A DNA stretch of 64,000 nucleotides from Gymnopus androsaceus JB14 (Eukaryota; Basidiomycota; Agaricomycetes; Agaricales; Omphalotaceae): the NCBI GenBank assembly GCA_009733575.1, contig ML769456.1, forward strand, positions 124,001-188,000, written 5' to 3'. Made by a program: the position numbers and the translations under genes. This document shows positions 23,512 to 35,500 of this stretch, piece by piece. Within the stretch, counting starts at the first letter, position 1, and every line of letters begins with the position of its first letter. The notes beneath the pieces were generated by a model, which had not been told where the DNA came from, searched no databases, and saw nothing but the letters and a program-made list of their open reading frames with translations.

Positions 23512-26500
23512 ATGTCTCAACTACCAGCACACCCAGTCAGAGAATCAGAAAATAACAGGTGGGTCCACTTTAAAGAGTTGTGATTACTGGTACTCAACAA
23601 TTGTTGCTGTCTATGCAGCTTCTTTACTTCTGCTCACCATTTTTCAATGGACTGCCCGCAGTTCAATAATTATGATCATTCCACAAAGTATGACTATTCC
23701 ACAACAAATATAAACATTGGTAGGTGGCAGAACTCATCATGGACAGGAAATTGACTTGCCTTAGGAAAAGATGTGAAGCAGAAACTTAAAGAAGAATTAG
23801 AATTTGTTAAAGATGCAGGATTGATGATGATAAAGTCTGCTTCCCAGACACAAGGACAGAAATTGTCAAGGAGATATCTGATTGGATTCGGCAGGAAGAT
23901 ATCAACACTTCCAGGAAATTTATACTTTGTGGGGGAGGCAGGCACAGGAAAATCTGCCATTGCCCATACAGTTGGCCAAAGTTTAAGAAAGCTTGGCTTT
24001 CTTGTTGCATTCTTTGCCTTCAACCGCTCATTTCTGAAATAGAACCCCTAGCAATGCTTTGAAGAACCATAGCTTATACCTTGGGTGTTTTGGTGACCAT
24101 GACTTTGCAGAAGGCTTGCTCAAAAGCTTTTGATCAAGATCCTTTTGTTGTCACATTAGTTCAAGCATAGAAGGTCAATGGGGAAAATCTTATTGTGGCC
24201 ACCTGCTCAAAGGGTGGATCCTTCCAAGCATGTAGTAATCATTCTGGATGCTTTGGATTGAATCTGGTCACAACAAGCCTGATGGACCCAGAGATAGGTT
24301 GCTATCAGTGTTAATGAGTGGAATAAATGATCTACCAACAATTTCAGAGTTTTTGCAACCTCTAGACTGGAAATGTATTTTTAATCTTATTCTGGAGAAG
24401 TTTATAAATGTGGAACTCATCCCCAAGGATTCACAGAATGTCTGATATTGAAGGTAGAGAAGAAGACATTTACAGATTTGTAGTTAAAAAAATGTCAAAA
24501 GGAGGAGGGTTAGGCATTCTGGATGAAACACACTGCAGGACTCTTGCCACAAAAGCAGAAGGGTATTTCCAATGGGCCTCTACTGTCTGCAAAGCTCTTA
24601 GTGGAGATGGAAAAGGTGGGATCATCAGTCCAAAAGAATTTCCAGAAATTCATGTCTACAGCACCTGGTAATCATAAAGACTTATCTCCACTTGATAGCC
24701 TCTACATGACCAACTTGAGGAGTGTTTTGATTGGAGTTCCAAGAAGTTATGAAGGCTATGAAAAATGTGATGGCCATTTATATTAGCTGCATTTGAACCA
24801 TTGACACGGACTTCATTAAAGAAATTTCCAACTCATGGGTTGCAAGCACTGCAATATGGAATTTAAATGGAGAGGAAATGGAAACAGTTGTTGGGCTGTA
24901 ATTTGTTATCTGGGATCTCTTTTCACTGGAGTTTGATTATTTGGACACGCCCTATAAAACCAGTGCATACCTCAATTCATGACTTTCTCTAGATGAAACT
25001 CGGAGTAGAATGTTTGCGGTCAATAATTGCTCAGGGACACAATATCTTGGCATGGGGATCACTTTCAATCCATGATCCAATGATTTGCATTTCAATATGT
25101 GTGATTTGGAGAGTTCCTTATGTTTTCAATCACAATGTGTGAGATTAAAAGGCTAAAATAGCCAAAGGGAATCCACATCAAATTGAATATGCAAGCTGTT
25201 TTTGGGATCAACATTTATATCAGATCCAGTCAACAAATAGTTTGTTGCTCCTATTGGAGAATTTCTGGTTCAGATCCTCTATTTTCTGGGCTGGAAGTCC
25301 TGAGCTTGCTTCAAAAAGTGCATGTAGGTGTAAAGAGCTATTGGAGAATGTGAGGAAATGGATCCAGGTTGCTGATGAGGTATGACAGTAGGTATTGTGC
25401 GCACTTCTTATTTTGACTTTCAATTTTAAGGCAAATGAAACAATTGTACAAAAAACAATACATCATAGATCTAAGCTGTGGTCAAGGTCAAGAAATGGCT
25501 TCAAAAGGTAGATAAACTTCAGTTTCTCAGTTAAATGGGTTGAATAATTGTAGCAGCAAAAGGGGCAAGGCGTGTTTTTAAAGCATCTAATCAAAAAGGC
25601 GGAAGGCAGGAATTTTGAAACATTATTGGATGAGGTTCAGCAGTTTGTGAGAGTATTTGACGGGCAATTACAGATTCCACACCCACTTTTACCTGTCAGC
25701 AATACCTTTATACCAAAGAATCAACTCTTCAACAAGTGTACAGTCAACATACACAAGAATTGCAAGTGTATGCAATGGACATAAAACCAAGTGGTCATAC
25801 CAGCAAGCTATATTGGATTGGACACACTGGTATGTTCCAAGTCAGTTGCATTCTCCCCAGATGGCAGAAGGATTGTGTCTGGGCTCTGATGACCATTCAG
25901 TGCAGGGTCTGGGATGCAGAGAGTGGGAAAGCAGTGGGAAACCTATGAAAGCATATGCTGGGCAGTTCAAGTCAGTTGCATTCCCCCAGATGGTCAAAGG
26001 ATTGTGTCGGCTCTGATGATGGTTCAGTGTTGGTCGTGGGATGCAGAGAGTGGGAAAGCAGTGGGAAAGCCCATGAAGGGGGCATACTGACCAGGTAAAC
26101 TCAGTTGCATTCTCCCCAGATGGCAGAAGGATTGTGTCTGGCTCCTCTGAACATTCAGTGCAGGTCTGGGATGCAGAGAGTGGGAAAGCAGTGGGAAACC
26201 CCATGAAGGGGCATACTGGCTGGGTCAACTCAGTTGCATTCTCCAGATGGCAAAAGGATTGTGTCCGGGTATCCTCTGACCATTCAGTGCAGGTCTGGGA
26301 TGCAGAGAGCGGGAAAGCAGTGGGAAACCCCATGAAGGGGCAATCTGGCTGGTCAACTCAGTTGCATTCTCCCCAGGATGGCAGAAGGATTGTGTCTGGC
26401 TCCTCTGACCATTCAGTGCGGGTCTGGGGTGCAGAGAGTGGGAAAGCAGAGGGAAACCCCCTGGGAGGGCATACTGATGAGGTGCAATTCAGTTGCATTC

Positions 26501-26572
26501 TCCCCAGATGGCAGAATGGATTGTGTCTGGCTCTGATGACCTTCAGTGCAGTTCTGGGATGCAGAGAGAGTG

Positions 26573-27315
26573 TGTTAAGCCCGTGCAGCCCAGATCGAAG
26601 CGGCGGGAAATCGATCGCAAATCGATCGTGGGAATCGACCGATGTCGATCGATCGATGACCTGGTTGGACCTTTGAAGTAATGGGACTTGGCGAAGCTAT
26701 TAGCAACACCCTTAACACACTGTAATGTGTCCCAGAGGAAAGGAGTGGAAGAAGGGCGGAGTGGAGCGAACACACAGCCGCAAGTCGATCGCAAATCGAT
26801 CGCAATGTCGATCGATTGATCAGCGGAGATGTCGGAAATACGAATAGAGAAGATCAGCTAGGCTAAGTTGATTTTCGAACTAAAGTTACAATACATGGTA
26901 TACTACTTAAATACTAGTCAGTTTGGATAAACGGATAAATGTAAAGAACAATAAGTAATATATATCCGGGAGTGTATTCAGTAAGTATAACAATAAAGTA
27001 ATTCAGTAAGAAAGACAAAAGAATATAAGAGGAATAAAACAATAAGTATCGGAAAGTGTGTCTAAACATGATAGGGATGTTTCCGAAGGTAAAGGGCAGC
27101 TATCAGATCGATATGTTGATCGATCGATGGCGATTGATCGGAAATCGGCGGCAAGTGTCGATGATCGGCAGCGAGTGTCGGACGTCGGCAACGAGCGGTG
27201 ATGATTGTAGGGATATAACAGTAGTTACATCGAAAGGTTGATTGATCAATGGCAAATGATCGGAAATCGGCGGTAAGTGTCGGAAATGATCGGTGATGAT
27301 AGCATGGATATAACA
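26573..27315 (-). repeat. Long terminal repeat (3' LTR by element orientation), copy A
   Basis: The LTR starts TGTTAAGCCC and ends ATAACA. It is dense in CpG and in ATCGATCG-type palindromes. It is nearly identical to 28780-29525, which suggests a recent insertion. Confidence 0.88.
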
Positions 27316-28068
27316 GTATCCCCCCTTTAGGCTTGAGCCCTCGAAAGCCTTTAGCCAGTAAAGTCAACCAAAAGATGTCAGAGAAAATTAAAATAAAATA
27401 AAACAGAAAGAAAAAAAAAAAAAAATTTCGGAAAGTTGGCGGAAGATAGGAAGGGATGGCAGAATCAGCCTGGGGTAAAATCCAGATACTACTGAAACAC
27501 ACAAAGTGTGGCCCAGAAATTGTTTCCTTGCAAGAGCAGTGCATACCGGAGGGTAGGCAAAATAGTGTTGAAAACACTGGACAAGAGTTCAAAAACTTCA
27601 AAAGAAGTTTGGAAAGCGCTTTGGATGGAAAAACAAAACACCAGGAGTCGGAGTGAGTGTTTCGGCCTGCTCGGCACATCAACGGATGTAAGTGAGGGTT
27701 GAAACTATATCCTAAAAAATGATGTATGAAAATTCCAAAAAGAGGGAGCAGCTTGCAATAGAAAACAATAAGAATGAAGTGAGGGATTTGGGATTCAAAA
27801 AGGTGAAGTCAAAAAAGGATTCAAAATTGTGAATGAAAGTAAATGGGTGAATTTAAAAAGTAAAAATTGAAATGAAATGTAGTAAGTCAATACTATAAAG
27901 GAAAATTGAAACCAAAATTTTCCGAGGCAAAAAGCGGCGGAAATGGATCGGAGCCGCCGAGAATTGGCCGATAAAATGCAAGAAAAAAATTGTGAAGTGA
28001 ATTGGAGACTGTAGCAAAAACAGTAGAATGAAGAAGATTTGAAGAAAATAAATAATGAATGTCCAAAC

Positions 28069-28722
28069 CTAATAAGCTGAGTACTCTGAACCGTTATCCG
28101 AGCCTACCGAACCGTGGGAACCTGTCGATCCGTCGGAAACATCGGCGGAAACATCGGCATGTCTTTCCTTAGCTCTCAACTGCTCGCAGTTAGCTCGGAA
28201 ATGATCACCTCTACAATAAAAGCAAAGCTGGAGTCTCCGGCGGCGCTCCCACTCGGACTCTAACAGCTTACCATCAGGACCAAAGATATTTGATGCAGAA
28301 GATGAGGGAGCATCGGAAACATTGTTGGAACTGCTATTGGAGCTCTGATGGGCATAGAAAAGATGCTGGCTGGCGTAGAAAAAATCCCAGTTAAGAGGTC
28401 CAGGATGGTCCTCATCAAGTTCAAACTCGAACTCTGGAAAGTCGGCGGAAGCCGCTTCGGAATCTGCATTGGAATAATTGTCAAGTGCACCAGAAGCGTC
28501 GGATTGAGTGTTGGAAATGTCGGACTGATTGGAAGAGTGATCAGAAGGGAGTTGATGAAGATAGTCCCAATTATAAGGGCCAGGGTGTTCGGAATCGTAA
28601 TCATCAGATTGAGCATCATGATAATCGGAGTTACCGGATTCGGAATCAGAGTCGGAAAGAGGAGGGCCGGGAAGTGATTGGGCATAGTCATAAAAAGATT
28701 CGGAATCAGATCCGAAAGACAT
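28069..28722 (-). CDS. Gag-like protein with one zinc knuckle
   Basis: This is an intact 217-codon ORF inside the LTR element, starting MSFGSDSESFYDYAQ. The protein is very acidic and serine-rich. It carries two copies of a HPGP-x-NWD motif (EHPGPYNWDY and DHPGPLNWDF) and a basic patch (ERRRRLQ). A zinc knuckle follows, CFYCRGDHFRANC, spaced CX2CX3HX4C, one residue shorter than the usual CX4H spacing. This matches a retrotransposon Gag nucleocapsid. No other retroviral domain is fused. The copy C version (45205 downward) is broken by an extra C near 45050. Confidence 0.72.
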   Translation of the reverse strand: MSFGSDSESFYDYAQSLPGPPLSDSDSESGNSDYHDAQSDDYDSEHPGPYNWDYLHQLPSDHSSNQSDISNTQSDASGALDNYSNADSEAASADFPEFEFELDEDHPGPLNWDFFYASQHLFYAHQSSNSSSNNVSDAPSSSASNIFGPDGKLLESEWERRRRLQLCFYCRGDHFRANCEQLRAKERHADVSADVSDGSTGSHGSVGSDNGSEYSAY

Positions 28723-28779
28723 AGTGAAAAAATTAAAGAGAGTGAATTAACAGTGTATCAAGTAGCAGTTCGAAAATAC

Positions 28780-29525
28780 TGTTAAGCCCGTGCAGCCCAG
28801 ATCGAAGCGGTGGGAAATCGATCGCAAATCGATCGTGGGAATCGACCGATGTCGATCGATCGATGACCTGGGTTGGACCTTTGAAGTAACGGGACTTGGC
28901 GAAGCTATTAGCAACACCCTTAACACACTGTAATGTGTCCCAGAGGAAAGGAGTGGAAGAAGGGCGGAGCGGAGCGAACGCACAGCCGCAAGTCGATCGC
29001 AAATCGATCGCAATGTCGATTGATTGATCGGCGGAGATGTCGGAAATACGAATAGAGAAGATCAGCTAGGCTAAGTTGATTTTCGAACTAAAGTTACAAT
29101 ACATGGTATACTACTTAAATACTAGTGAGTTCGGATAAACGGATAAATGTAAAGAACAATAAGTAATATATATCCGGGAGTGTATTCAGTAAGTATAACA
29201 ATAAAGTAATTCAGTAAGAAAGACAAAAGAATATAAGAGGAATAAAACAATAAGTATCGGAAAGTGTGTCCTAAACATGATAGGGATGTTTCCGAAGGTA
29301 AAGGGCAGCTATCAGATCGATATGTTGAATCGATCGATGGCGATTGATCGGAAATCGGCGGCAAGTGTCGATGATCGGCAGCGAGTGTCGGACGTCGGCA
29401 ACGAGCGGTGATGATTGTAGGGATATAACAGTAGTTACATTGAAAGGTTGATTGATCAATGGCAAATGATCGGAAATCGGCGGTAAGTGTCGGAAATGAT
29501 CGGTGATGATAGCATGGATATAACA
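28780..29525 (-). repeat. Long terminal repeat (5' LTR by element orientation), copy A
   Basis: This is the second LTR of the element. The GAGTG direct repeat follows at 29526-29530, where WD40 coding sequence resumes. It differs from the copy C equivalent at 29121-29132 (TGAGTTCGG against TCAGTTTGG). Confidence 0.88.
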
Positions 29526-30500
29526 GAGTGGGAAAGCAGTGGGAAACCCCATGGAGGGGCATACTGACCGGGTCAACTCAGTTGCATTCTCCCCAGATGG
29601 CAAAAGGATTGTGTCTGGCTCTGATGACTGTTCAGTCCAGTTCTGGGATGCAGAGAGTGGGAAAGCAGTGGGAAACCCCATGAAGGGGCATACTAGCTGG
29701 GTCAACTCAGTTGCATTCTCCCCAGATGGCAGAAGGATTGTGTCTGGCTCTTCTGACTGTTCAGTGTGGGTCTGGGATGCAGAGAGTGGGAAAGCAGTGA
29801 GAAAGCCCATGAAGGGGCATACTGGCTGGACCAACTCAATTGCATTCTCCCCAGATGGCAAAAGGATTGTGTCTGGCTCCTCTGACTATTCAGTGCGGGT
29901 CTGGGATGCAGAGAGTGGGAAAGCAGTGAGAAAGCCCATGAAGGGGCATACTGGCTGGACCAACTCAATTGCATTCTCCCCAGATGGCAAAAGGATTGTG
30001 TCTGGCTCCTCTGACTATTCAGTGCGGGTCTGGGATGCAGAGAGTGGGAAAGCAGAGGGAAACCCCATGGAGGGGCATACTGATGAGGTCAACTCAGTTG
30101 CATTCTCCCCAGATGGCAGAAGGATTGTGTCTGGCTCCTCTGACCATTCAGTGCAGGTCTGGGATGCAGAGAGCAGGCAGATAGTAGAATACACTCATTG
30201 TGTATCCCTAAATTACTTCCCACCCTTGATGACCTTCTGCTTTCACCACAATCATTCTTTCAAACCTCCCCAAGGCCTTTTCCAAAAGATCTATCTTGAT
30301 TCTCAAGGATGGCTTCATGGCTCAAACTCCTCAATCTTACTCTGGATCCCTCCAGAATATCAACCAACACTTGTTGTACCTCCATTGCAGTTGCTGATAT
30401 CAATTTCTGGGCAAACCACCCTGGATTTGTCTAATTTTGTCCATGGAAATGATTGGGTAAGGTGTTGGGAAGATGATAAGTAGACATTGAATCAACCCTA

Positions 30501-30869
30501 TGTTGGAATATCAAAGGTATATTTTCATCTACCTATTCATGGAATACTTTCTTGTAGTTTGTATCACCACCTCATGCACTCCACATCTATCATCTTGCAG
30601 TCTCCACTCAGTCTCTTGCCATATCCACCTACTCTCTTGTAGTACCCACTTTACCATATGCATAGTAGCCACAGACATTCATACAGTAGCCACTTGCCTG
30701 ATATATCATATCTACATAGGACTGTATTTAAGCCTAGGTACTATACCCTGTAATAACAAGAAGTTGTCCTTTGTTCCCATCAATCTGTGTGATTGTTCTA
30801 CTAAGTCCTGTGTGGAACTACTGCTGCTATTTCCCATTTAGGAAAGTAATTCTAATAGGTTATGGGCCC
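30501..30869 (+). mobile_element. Copia-type 5' LTR with half-tRNA(iMet) primer site, copy A
   Basis: A 357-base LTR starts TGTTGGAAT at 30501 and ends ATTCTAATA at 30857. The end looks like ATTCCAACA (inverse of the start) after two C-to-T changes. Immediately after comes GGTTATGGGCCC (30858-30869), complementary to the anticodon stem-loop of initiator tRNA-Met, the primer site of Ty1/copia elements. An internal TATA-like GTATTTAAG is present. Only a short gag-side leader follows (ATG at 30941); no pol or second LTR is seen. The LTR begins 18 bases after the NACHT-WD40 stop codon. Confidence 0.7.
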
Positions 30870-32525
30870 TGGCCTTAACCATTGACACACTACATCATAT
30901 AACCCTTGTTCATGCCCCCCAGGCCTAACCTTCTGCCACTATGAACATGACAGGAGGTAAAAGCATCAGAACAAGCAGCCACTAATCCACCACCACCAGT
31001 AACATGACAGCATTCCACAGCATTGGAACAATTGTCAGGACTTGACCCATTTCCAGGTATCTGGCTATTTTACTTATTGTTCCCATGTTGTTATCCATCC
31101 ATTGGGTGCCTCCCGCACTTATTTACTAATTATCCTGCTTGCAGGGTGCCTCCCGCACTTGATATTCATCCGTTAGACCCTCCCGACACCTTACACAGCC
31201 TCCCCTACTGTATATAACTAGACAGCCCCAATTCATGTACCCTAGTCTGTTATTACCATTGTTACTGAATCAATCCCATTTTGCTTCTGTCTCTCTGTTT
31301 CTGTTTCCATCTCATTATTTCAAGTAGTGTGCCTTTTGGGTTCCACCCAAAGGCTCACTGTCATCCACATCAACCACTGGGCTTCATTCATAGATCCCTA
31401 TATATATATCTGAAGCTCACTGTCTTTTATATCTTGTGCTGGGCTTCATCTGTAGATCATATATCTCCATCCAAGGCTCACATACTTATCTTGATTTATG
31501 ACTTTACTACTGCAGGTCTCTTAGAGCTTCTGCTTGGGCTTCAGGACTCTTTCTAAACCACTCTTATTCCATCCAACACCTCCCCTTCCATCCAGTTCAT
31601 CCAATTTCCATCTGATTTTGGCCCTATTCCATCCACTTTCATCTGCAAAACCTGGTTGGTCTCCAGAGGTCTCCAGAGATCTCCAGAGCTCTGACAGCTG
31701 TCAAAAAGCTGTCAAACTCCTCCAGACGTCTCTGGAGGTCTCTGAAGATCTCTGGAATTACTATCCTTGCTCCAGAGACGAACAAAATGTATTGTGATGG
31801 TACAGGTTTTGCTGATGTTCTCCATATTCCATCTGCTTTTCCTGTATTCCATCTGCTTTACCCATATTCCACCTGCATTCTCTCTCTATTTTGCTTGACT
31901 ACACTCATGAGGCCACTCAACTCCTCTGTATTCCATCCACATTCATCCTACTCTGCTTGTTGCACCTTGGAGCAGTTGTCATTCAGTGCATACAACACCA
32001 ACAGTACTGTACAGACCCACCCTTATGGCACAGTTACTGCAGTTGCTCATATTGGTCTCAGCTTATTTCTAGGCACGAGACATTCAGGATACACCAGTTC
32101 AAGATCCATTTCATGCACTGGGTCTCACAACAAGCTAGCTCAATGAGCAGCAAAGTTGTAATGCTGCAGCAGAAACAAACCTTACTACCTCCCACTGACA
32201 ACACTGTTCCTTGTAAACAACACCCATATATCTTTGATATCAACAAATTAATTAATAGGTACAAAAATTGAGTCACTGGAAAGTGGAGCCAGTGCAATAA
32301 ACAACCTTGCTTAAATCAATACAACATACCTTGGACAGGCTGACTTGGCAGTTTCAGGAGATTTATTGAAGAAGATCAGGAAAAGATCATAAAATCTCAT
32401 CTGTCACATATTGCAGACAGCAATGAAGAAGAGGATACCAAAGCAGCCATTGCTCAGTAGGTACTGACGCAACAGCTGGTTCCAGTGATTGGTCAGAAAA
32501 CGCCTTGCGAAAGAATAGTGCTAAG
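30870..32525. other. Repetitive non-coding tail of the repeat unit, copy A
   Basis: No gene is recognised. It holds a twice-repeated word (GGGTGCCTCCCGCACTT near 31105 and 31145), a TATA-like TGTATATAACTAG near 31209 that may belong to a second LTR, and a hairpin at 31331-31354. Three imperfect units of about 61 bases start at 31351, 31413 and 31473, and a cluster of CTCCAGAG/CTCTGGAG inverted words lies at 31660-31756. Near 32340-32458 a short coding-like stretch reads FRRFIEEDQEKIIKSHL. CpG is scarce. Confidence 0.5.
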
Positions 32526-35500
32526 TGCCTATCTTCATATTCACTGGAGTTGATTATTTGACACCCCTATAAAACCAGTGCATACCTCAATTCATGACTT
32601 TCTCCTAGATGAAACTCGGAGTAGAATGTTTGCAGTCAATATTGCTCAGGGAACAATATCTTGGCATGGGGATCACTTCAACTCATGATCAATGATTTGC
32701 ATTTCAATATGTGTTGATTTGGAGAGTTCCTATGTTTTCAAACTCACAAGTGAGAGATTTAAAGGCTAAAATAGCCAAAGGGATCCCACATCAAATTGAA
32801 TATGCAAGCTGTTTTTGGGATCAACATTTATATCAGATCCAGTCAAAATAGTTGTTTTGCTCCTATTGGAGAAGATTCTGGTTCAGATCCTCTAATTCTG
32901 GCTGGAAGTCCTGAGCTTGCTTCAAAAAGTGCATGTAGTGTTCAAGAGCTATTGAGAAATGTGAGGAAATGGATCCAAGTTGCTGATGAGGTATGTACAG
33001 TAGGTATTGCTGCCCACTTTCTTATTTTGACTTTCAATTTTAAGGACAAATGAAACAATTGTACAAAAAACAATACATCATAGATCTAAAGCTGTGGTCA
33101 AGGTCAAGAAATGGCTTCAAAAGGTAGATAAAACTTCAGGTTTCTCAGTTAAATGGTTGAATAATGTATCAGCAAAAGGGCAAAGGCGGTGTTTTTAAAG
33201 CATCTAATCAAAAGGCGAAGGCAGGATTTTGAAACATTACTGGATGAGGTTCAGCAGTTTGTGAGAGTATTTGGACGGGCAATTACAGATTCCCACCCCA
33301 CCTTTACCTGTCAGCAATACCATTTATACCAAAGGAATCAACTCTTCAACAAGTGTACAGTCAAACCATACCACAAGAATTTGCAAGTGTATGCAATGGA
33401 CATAAAACCAAGTGGTCATACCAGCAAGCTATATTGATTGACACACTGGATATGTTCAAGTCAGTTGCATTTCCCCAGATGGCAGAAGGATTGTGTCTGG
33501 CTCTGATGACCATTCAGTGCAGGTCTGGGATGCAGAGAGTGGGAAAGCAGTGGGAAACCCTATGAAAGCATATGCGGGCAGTTCAATTCTCAGTTGCATT
33601 TCCCCAGATGGTCAAAGGATTGTGTCTGGCTCTGATGATGGTTCAGTGTTGGTCTGGGATGCAGAGAGGTGGAAAGCAGGTGGAAAGCCCATGAAGGGGC
33701 AATACTGACCAGGTAAACTCATTGCATTCTCCCCAGATGCAGAAGGAATTGTGTCTGGCTCCTCCTGAACATTCAGTGCAGGTCTGGGATGCAGAGGAGT
33801 GGGAAAGCAGGTGGGACCCCATGAAGGGGATTACTGGCCTGGGCAATCAGTTGCATTTCTCCAGATGGCAAAAGATGTGTCCGGGATCCTCTGACCATTC
33901 AGTGCAGGTCGGGATGGCAGATGAGCGGAAAGCAGTGCGAAACCCCATGGAAGGGGCATTCTGGCTGGGTCAATCAGGTTGCATTCTACCCAGATTGGCA
34001 GAAGGATTGTGTCTGGCTCTCTGACCATTCAGTTGCGTCCGGTCTGGGGTGCAGGAGAGTGGAAGCAGGAGGGAAACCCCCTGTGGGAGGGCCATACTGA
34101 TGAGGTGCAATTCAGTTGCATTCTTCCCCAGATGGGCAGAATGATGTGTCTGGCTCTAGCCATCAGTGCAGTTCTGGGATGCAGAGGAGCTGTGTTAAAC
34201 CGGCGTGCAACCCCAGATCGAAGCGGCGGGAAATCGATCGCAAATCGATCGTGGTGAATCGACGATGTCGATCGGATCGACATGACCTGGTTGGACCATT
34301 TGAAGTAATGGGGACTTGGCGAAGCTTATTAGCAACACCCTTAACACCCACTGTATGTGTCCCAGAGGAAATGAGCAGTGGAATGGAAGGGCGGAGTGGA
34401 GCGAACACACAGCCGCAAGTCGATGCGCAAATCGATGCAATGTCGATCGATTGATCAGCGGAGATGTCGGAATACGAATAGAGAGATCAGCTAGGCTAAG
34501 TTGATTTTCGAACTAAGTTAACAAATTACATCGTATACTACTTAAATACTAGTCAGTTTTGGATAAACGGATAAATGTTAAAGAAAATAGTAATATATAT
34601 CCGGAGTGGTTTCAGTAAGTATACAATAAAGTGAATTCGTAGGAAAGGACAAAAGAATATAAGATGAATTAAAACAACTAAGTATCGGAAAGTGGTGTTC
34701 TAAACATGATAGGGATGTTTCGAAGGTAAAGGCAGCTATCAGATCGATATGTTGATCGATCGATTTGCGATTGATCGGAATCGGGCGCAAAGTGTCGATG
34801 ATCGGAAGCGAGGGTCGGACGTCGGCCAAGAGCCGGTGATGATTGGTAGTGATTATACAGTAGTTACATGAAAAGTGTTGATTGATCAATTGGCAAAATG
34901 ATCGAAATCGGCGGTATGTCGGAAATGATCGGTGATGATACATGGATATAACAGTATCCCCCCTTTAGCTTGAGCCCTCGAAAAGCTTTAGCCATGTAAA
35001 GTCAACCAGAAAGATTTTCAGAAGAAAATTAAATAAAGTAAAACGAAAGAAAACAAAAAAAAATTCGGAAGTTGGCGGATAGATAGGAGGGATTGGCAGA
35101 ATCAGCCTGGGGTTTAAACCTCAACTACTGAAACACAACAAAGGCTGGCCCGGAAATTGTTTTCCTTGCAAGAGTGGTGACATACCGGAGGGTAGGCAAA
35201 GTAGTGCTTGAAAACACTGGACAAGATGTTCGAAAATTCGAAAGTAGTTTGGAAAGCGCTTGGATGGAAAAAACAAACCCAGGAGTCGGCAGTGGTGTTT
35301 CGGCTGCTCGGCACATCAACGGATGTAAGTGAGGGTTGAACTATTATCTAAAAAAATGATGTATTGAAAATATCCAAAAAGAGGGAGCAGCTTGCCAATA
35401 GGAAAACAATAAGAATGAAGGTGAAAGGATTTTGGGATTCAAAAGGATGAAGTCAAAAGGGTTCAAAATTGTGAATGAAAGTATAAAATGGGTTATCATA

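Larger units (their letters stand above)
26573..29525 (-). mobile_element. Non-autonomous LTR retrotransposon, copy A
   Basis: Two LTRs of about 745 bases begin TGTTAAGCCC and end GATATAACA on the plus strand. They flank about 1.46 kb of internal DNA, and GAGTG is duplicated at 26568-26572 and 29526-29530. The element reads leftward: its only sizeable ORF is on the minus strand, and a polypurine tract (AAAGGGGGGATAC on the minus strand) abuts the LTR ending at 27315. There is no reverse transcriptase, integrase or protease, so it must rely on another element for mobility. It splits the WD40 array. Confidence 0.88.
23512..30483 (+). pseudogene. NACHT-WD40 NLR-like gene, copy A, interrupted by an LTR element
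   Basis: This has the same gene structure as copy C: start MSQLPAHPVRESENN, two small introns, NACHT P-loop (EAGTGKSAIAH), then helical linker and WD40 repeats. The segment 23815-26570 is riddled with one-base indels, so its frame cannot be judged. An LTR retrotransposon sits at 26573-29525, flanked by GAGTG. After it the reading frame is intact from 29539 to the stop 30481-30483: five WD40 units and a conserved tail ([32 protein letters not shown]). Two neighbouring units (29802-29930 and 29931-30059) look identical over 129 bases. NACHT-WD40 proteins act in fungal non-self recognition and programmed cell death; this role is inferred from family. Confidence 0.8.
22413..32525. repeat. Large repeat unit, copy A
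   Basis: The sequence is nearly identical to 38889-48993 in order and orientation. It contains the F-box 5' end, unrecognised leftward ORF, NACHT-WD40 gene with inserted LTR element, copia LTR and non-coding tail. The part at about 23815-26570 carries dense one-base indels relative to copy C. From 26573 on it is clean, with true substitutions (for example the right LTR at 29121-29132). Confidence 0.9.

Noticed and set aside
27062..27682. 206-codon minus-strand ORF running from LTR into internal DNA
   Set aside because: It crosses the polypurine tract and LTR border and has no domain; it is a chance ORF in repeat DNA.
30500..30841. 113-codon ORF after the NLR stop
   Set aside because: It coincides with the copia LTR and looks like chance translation of it.
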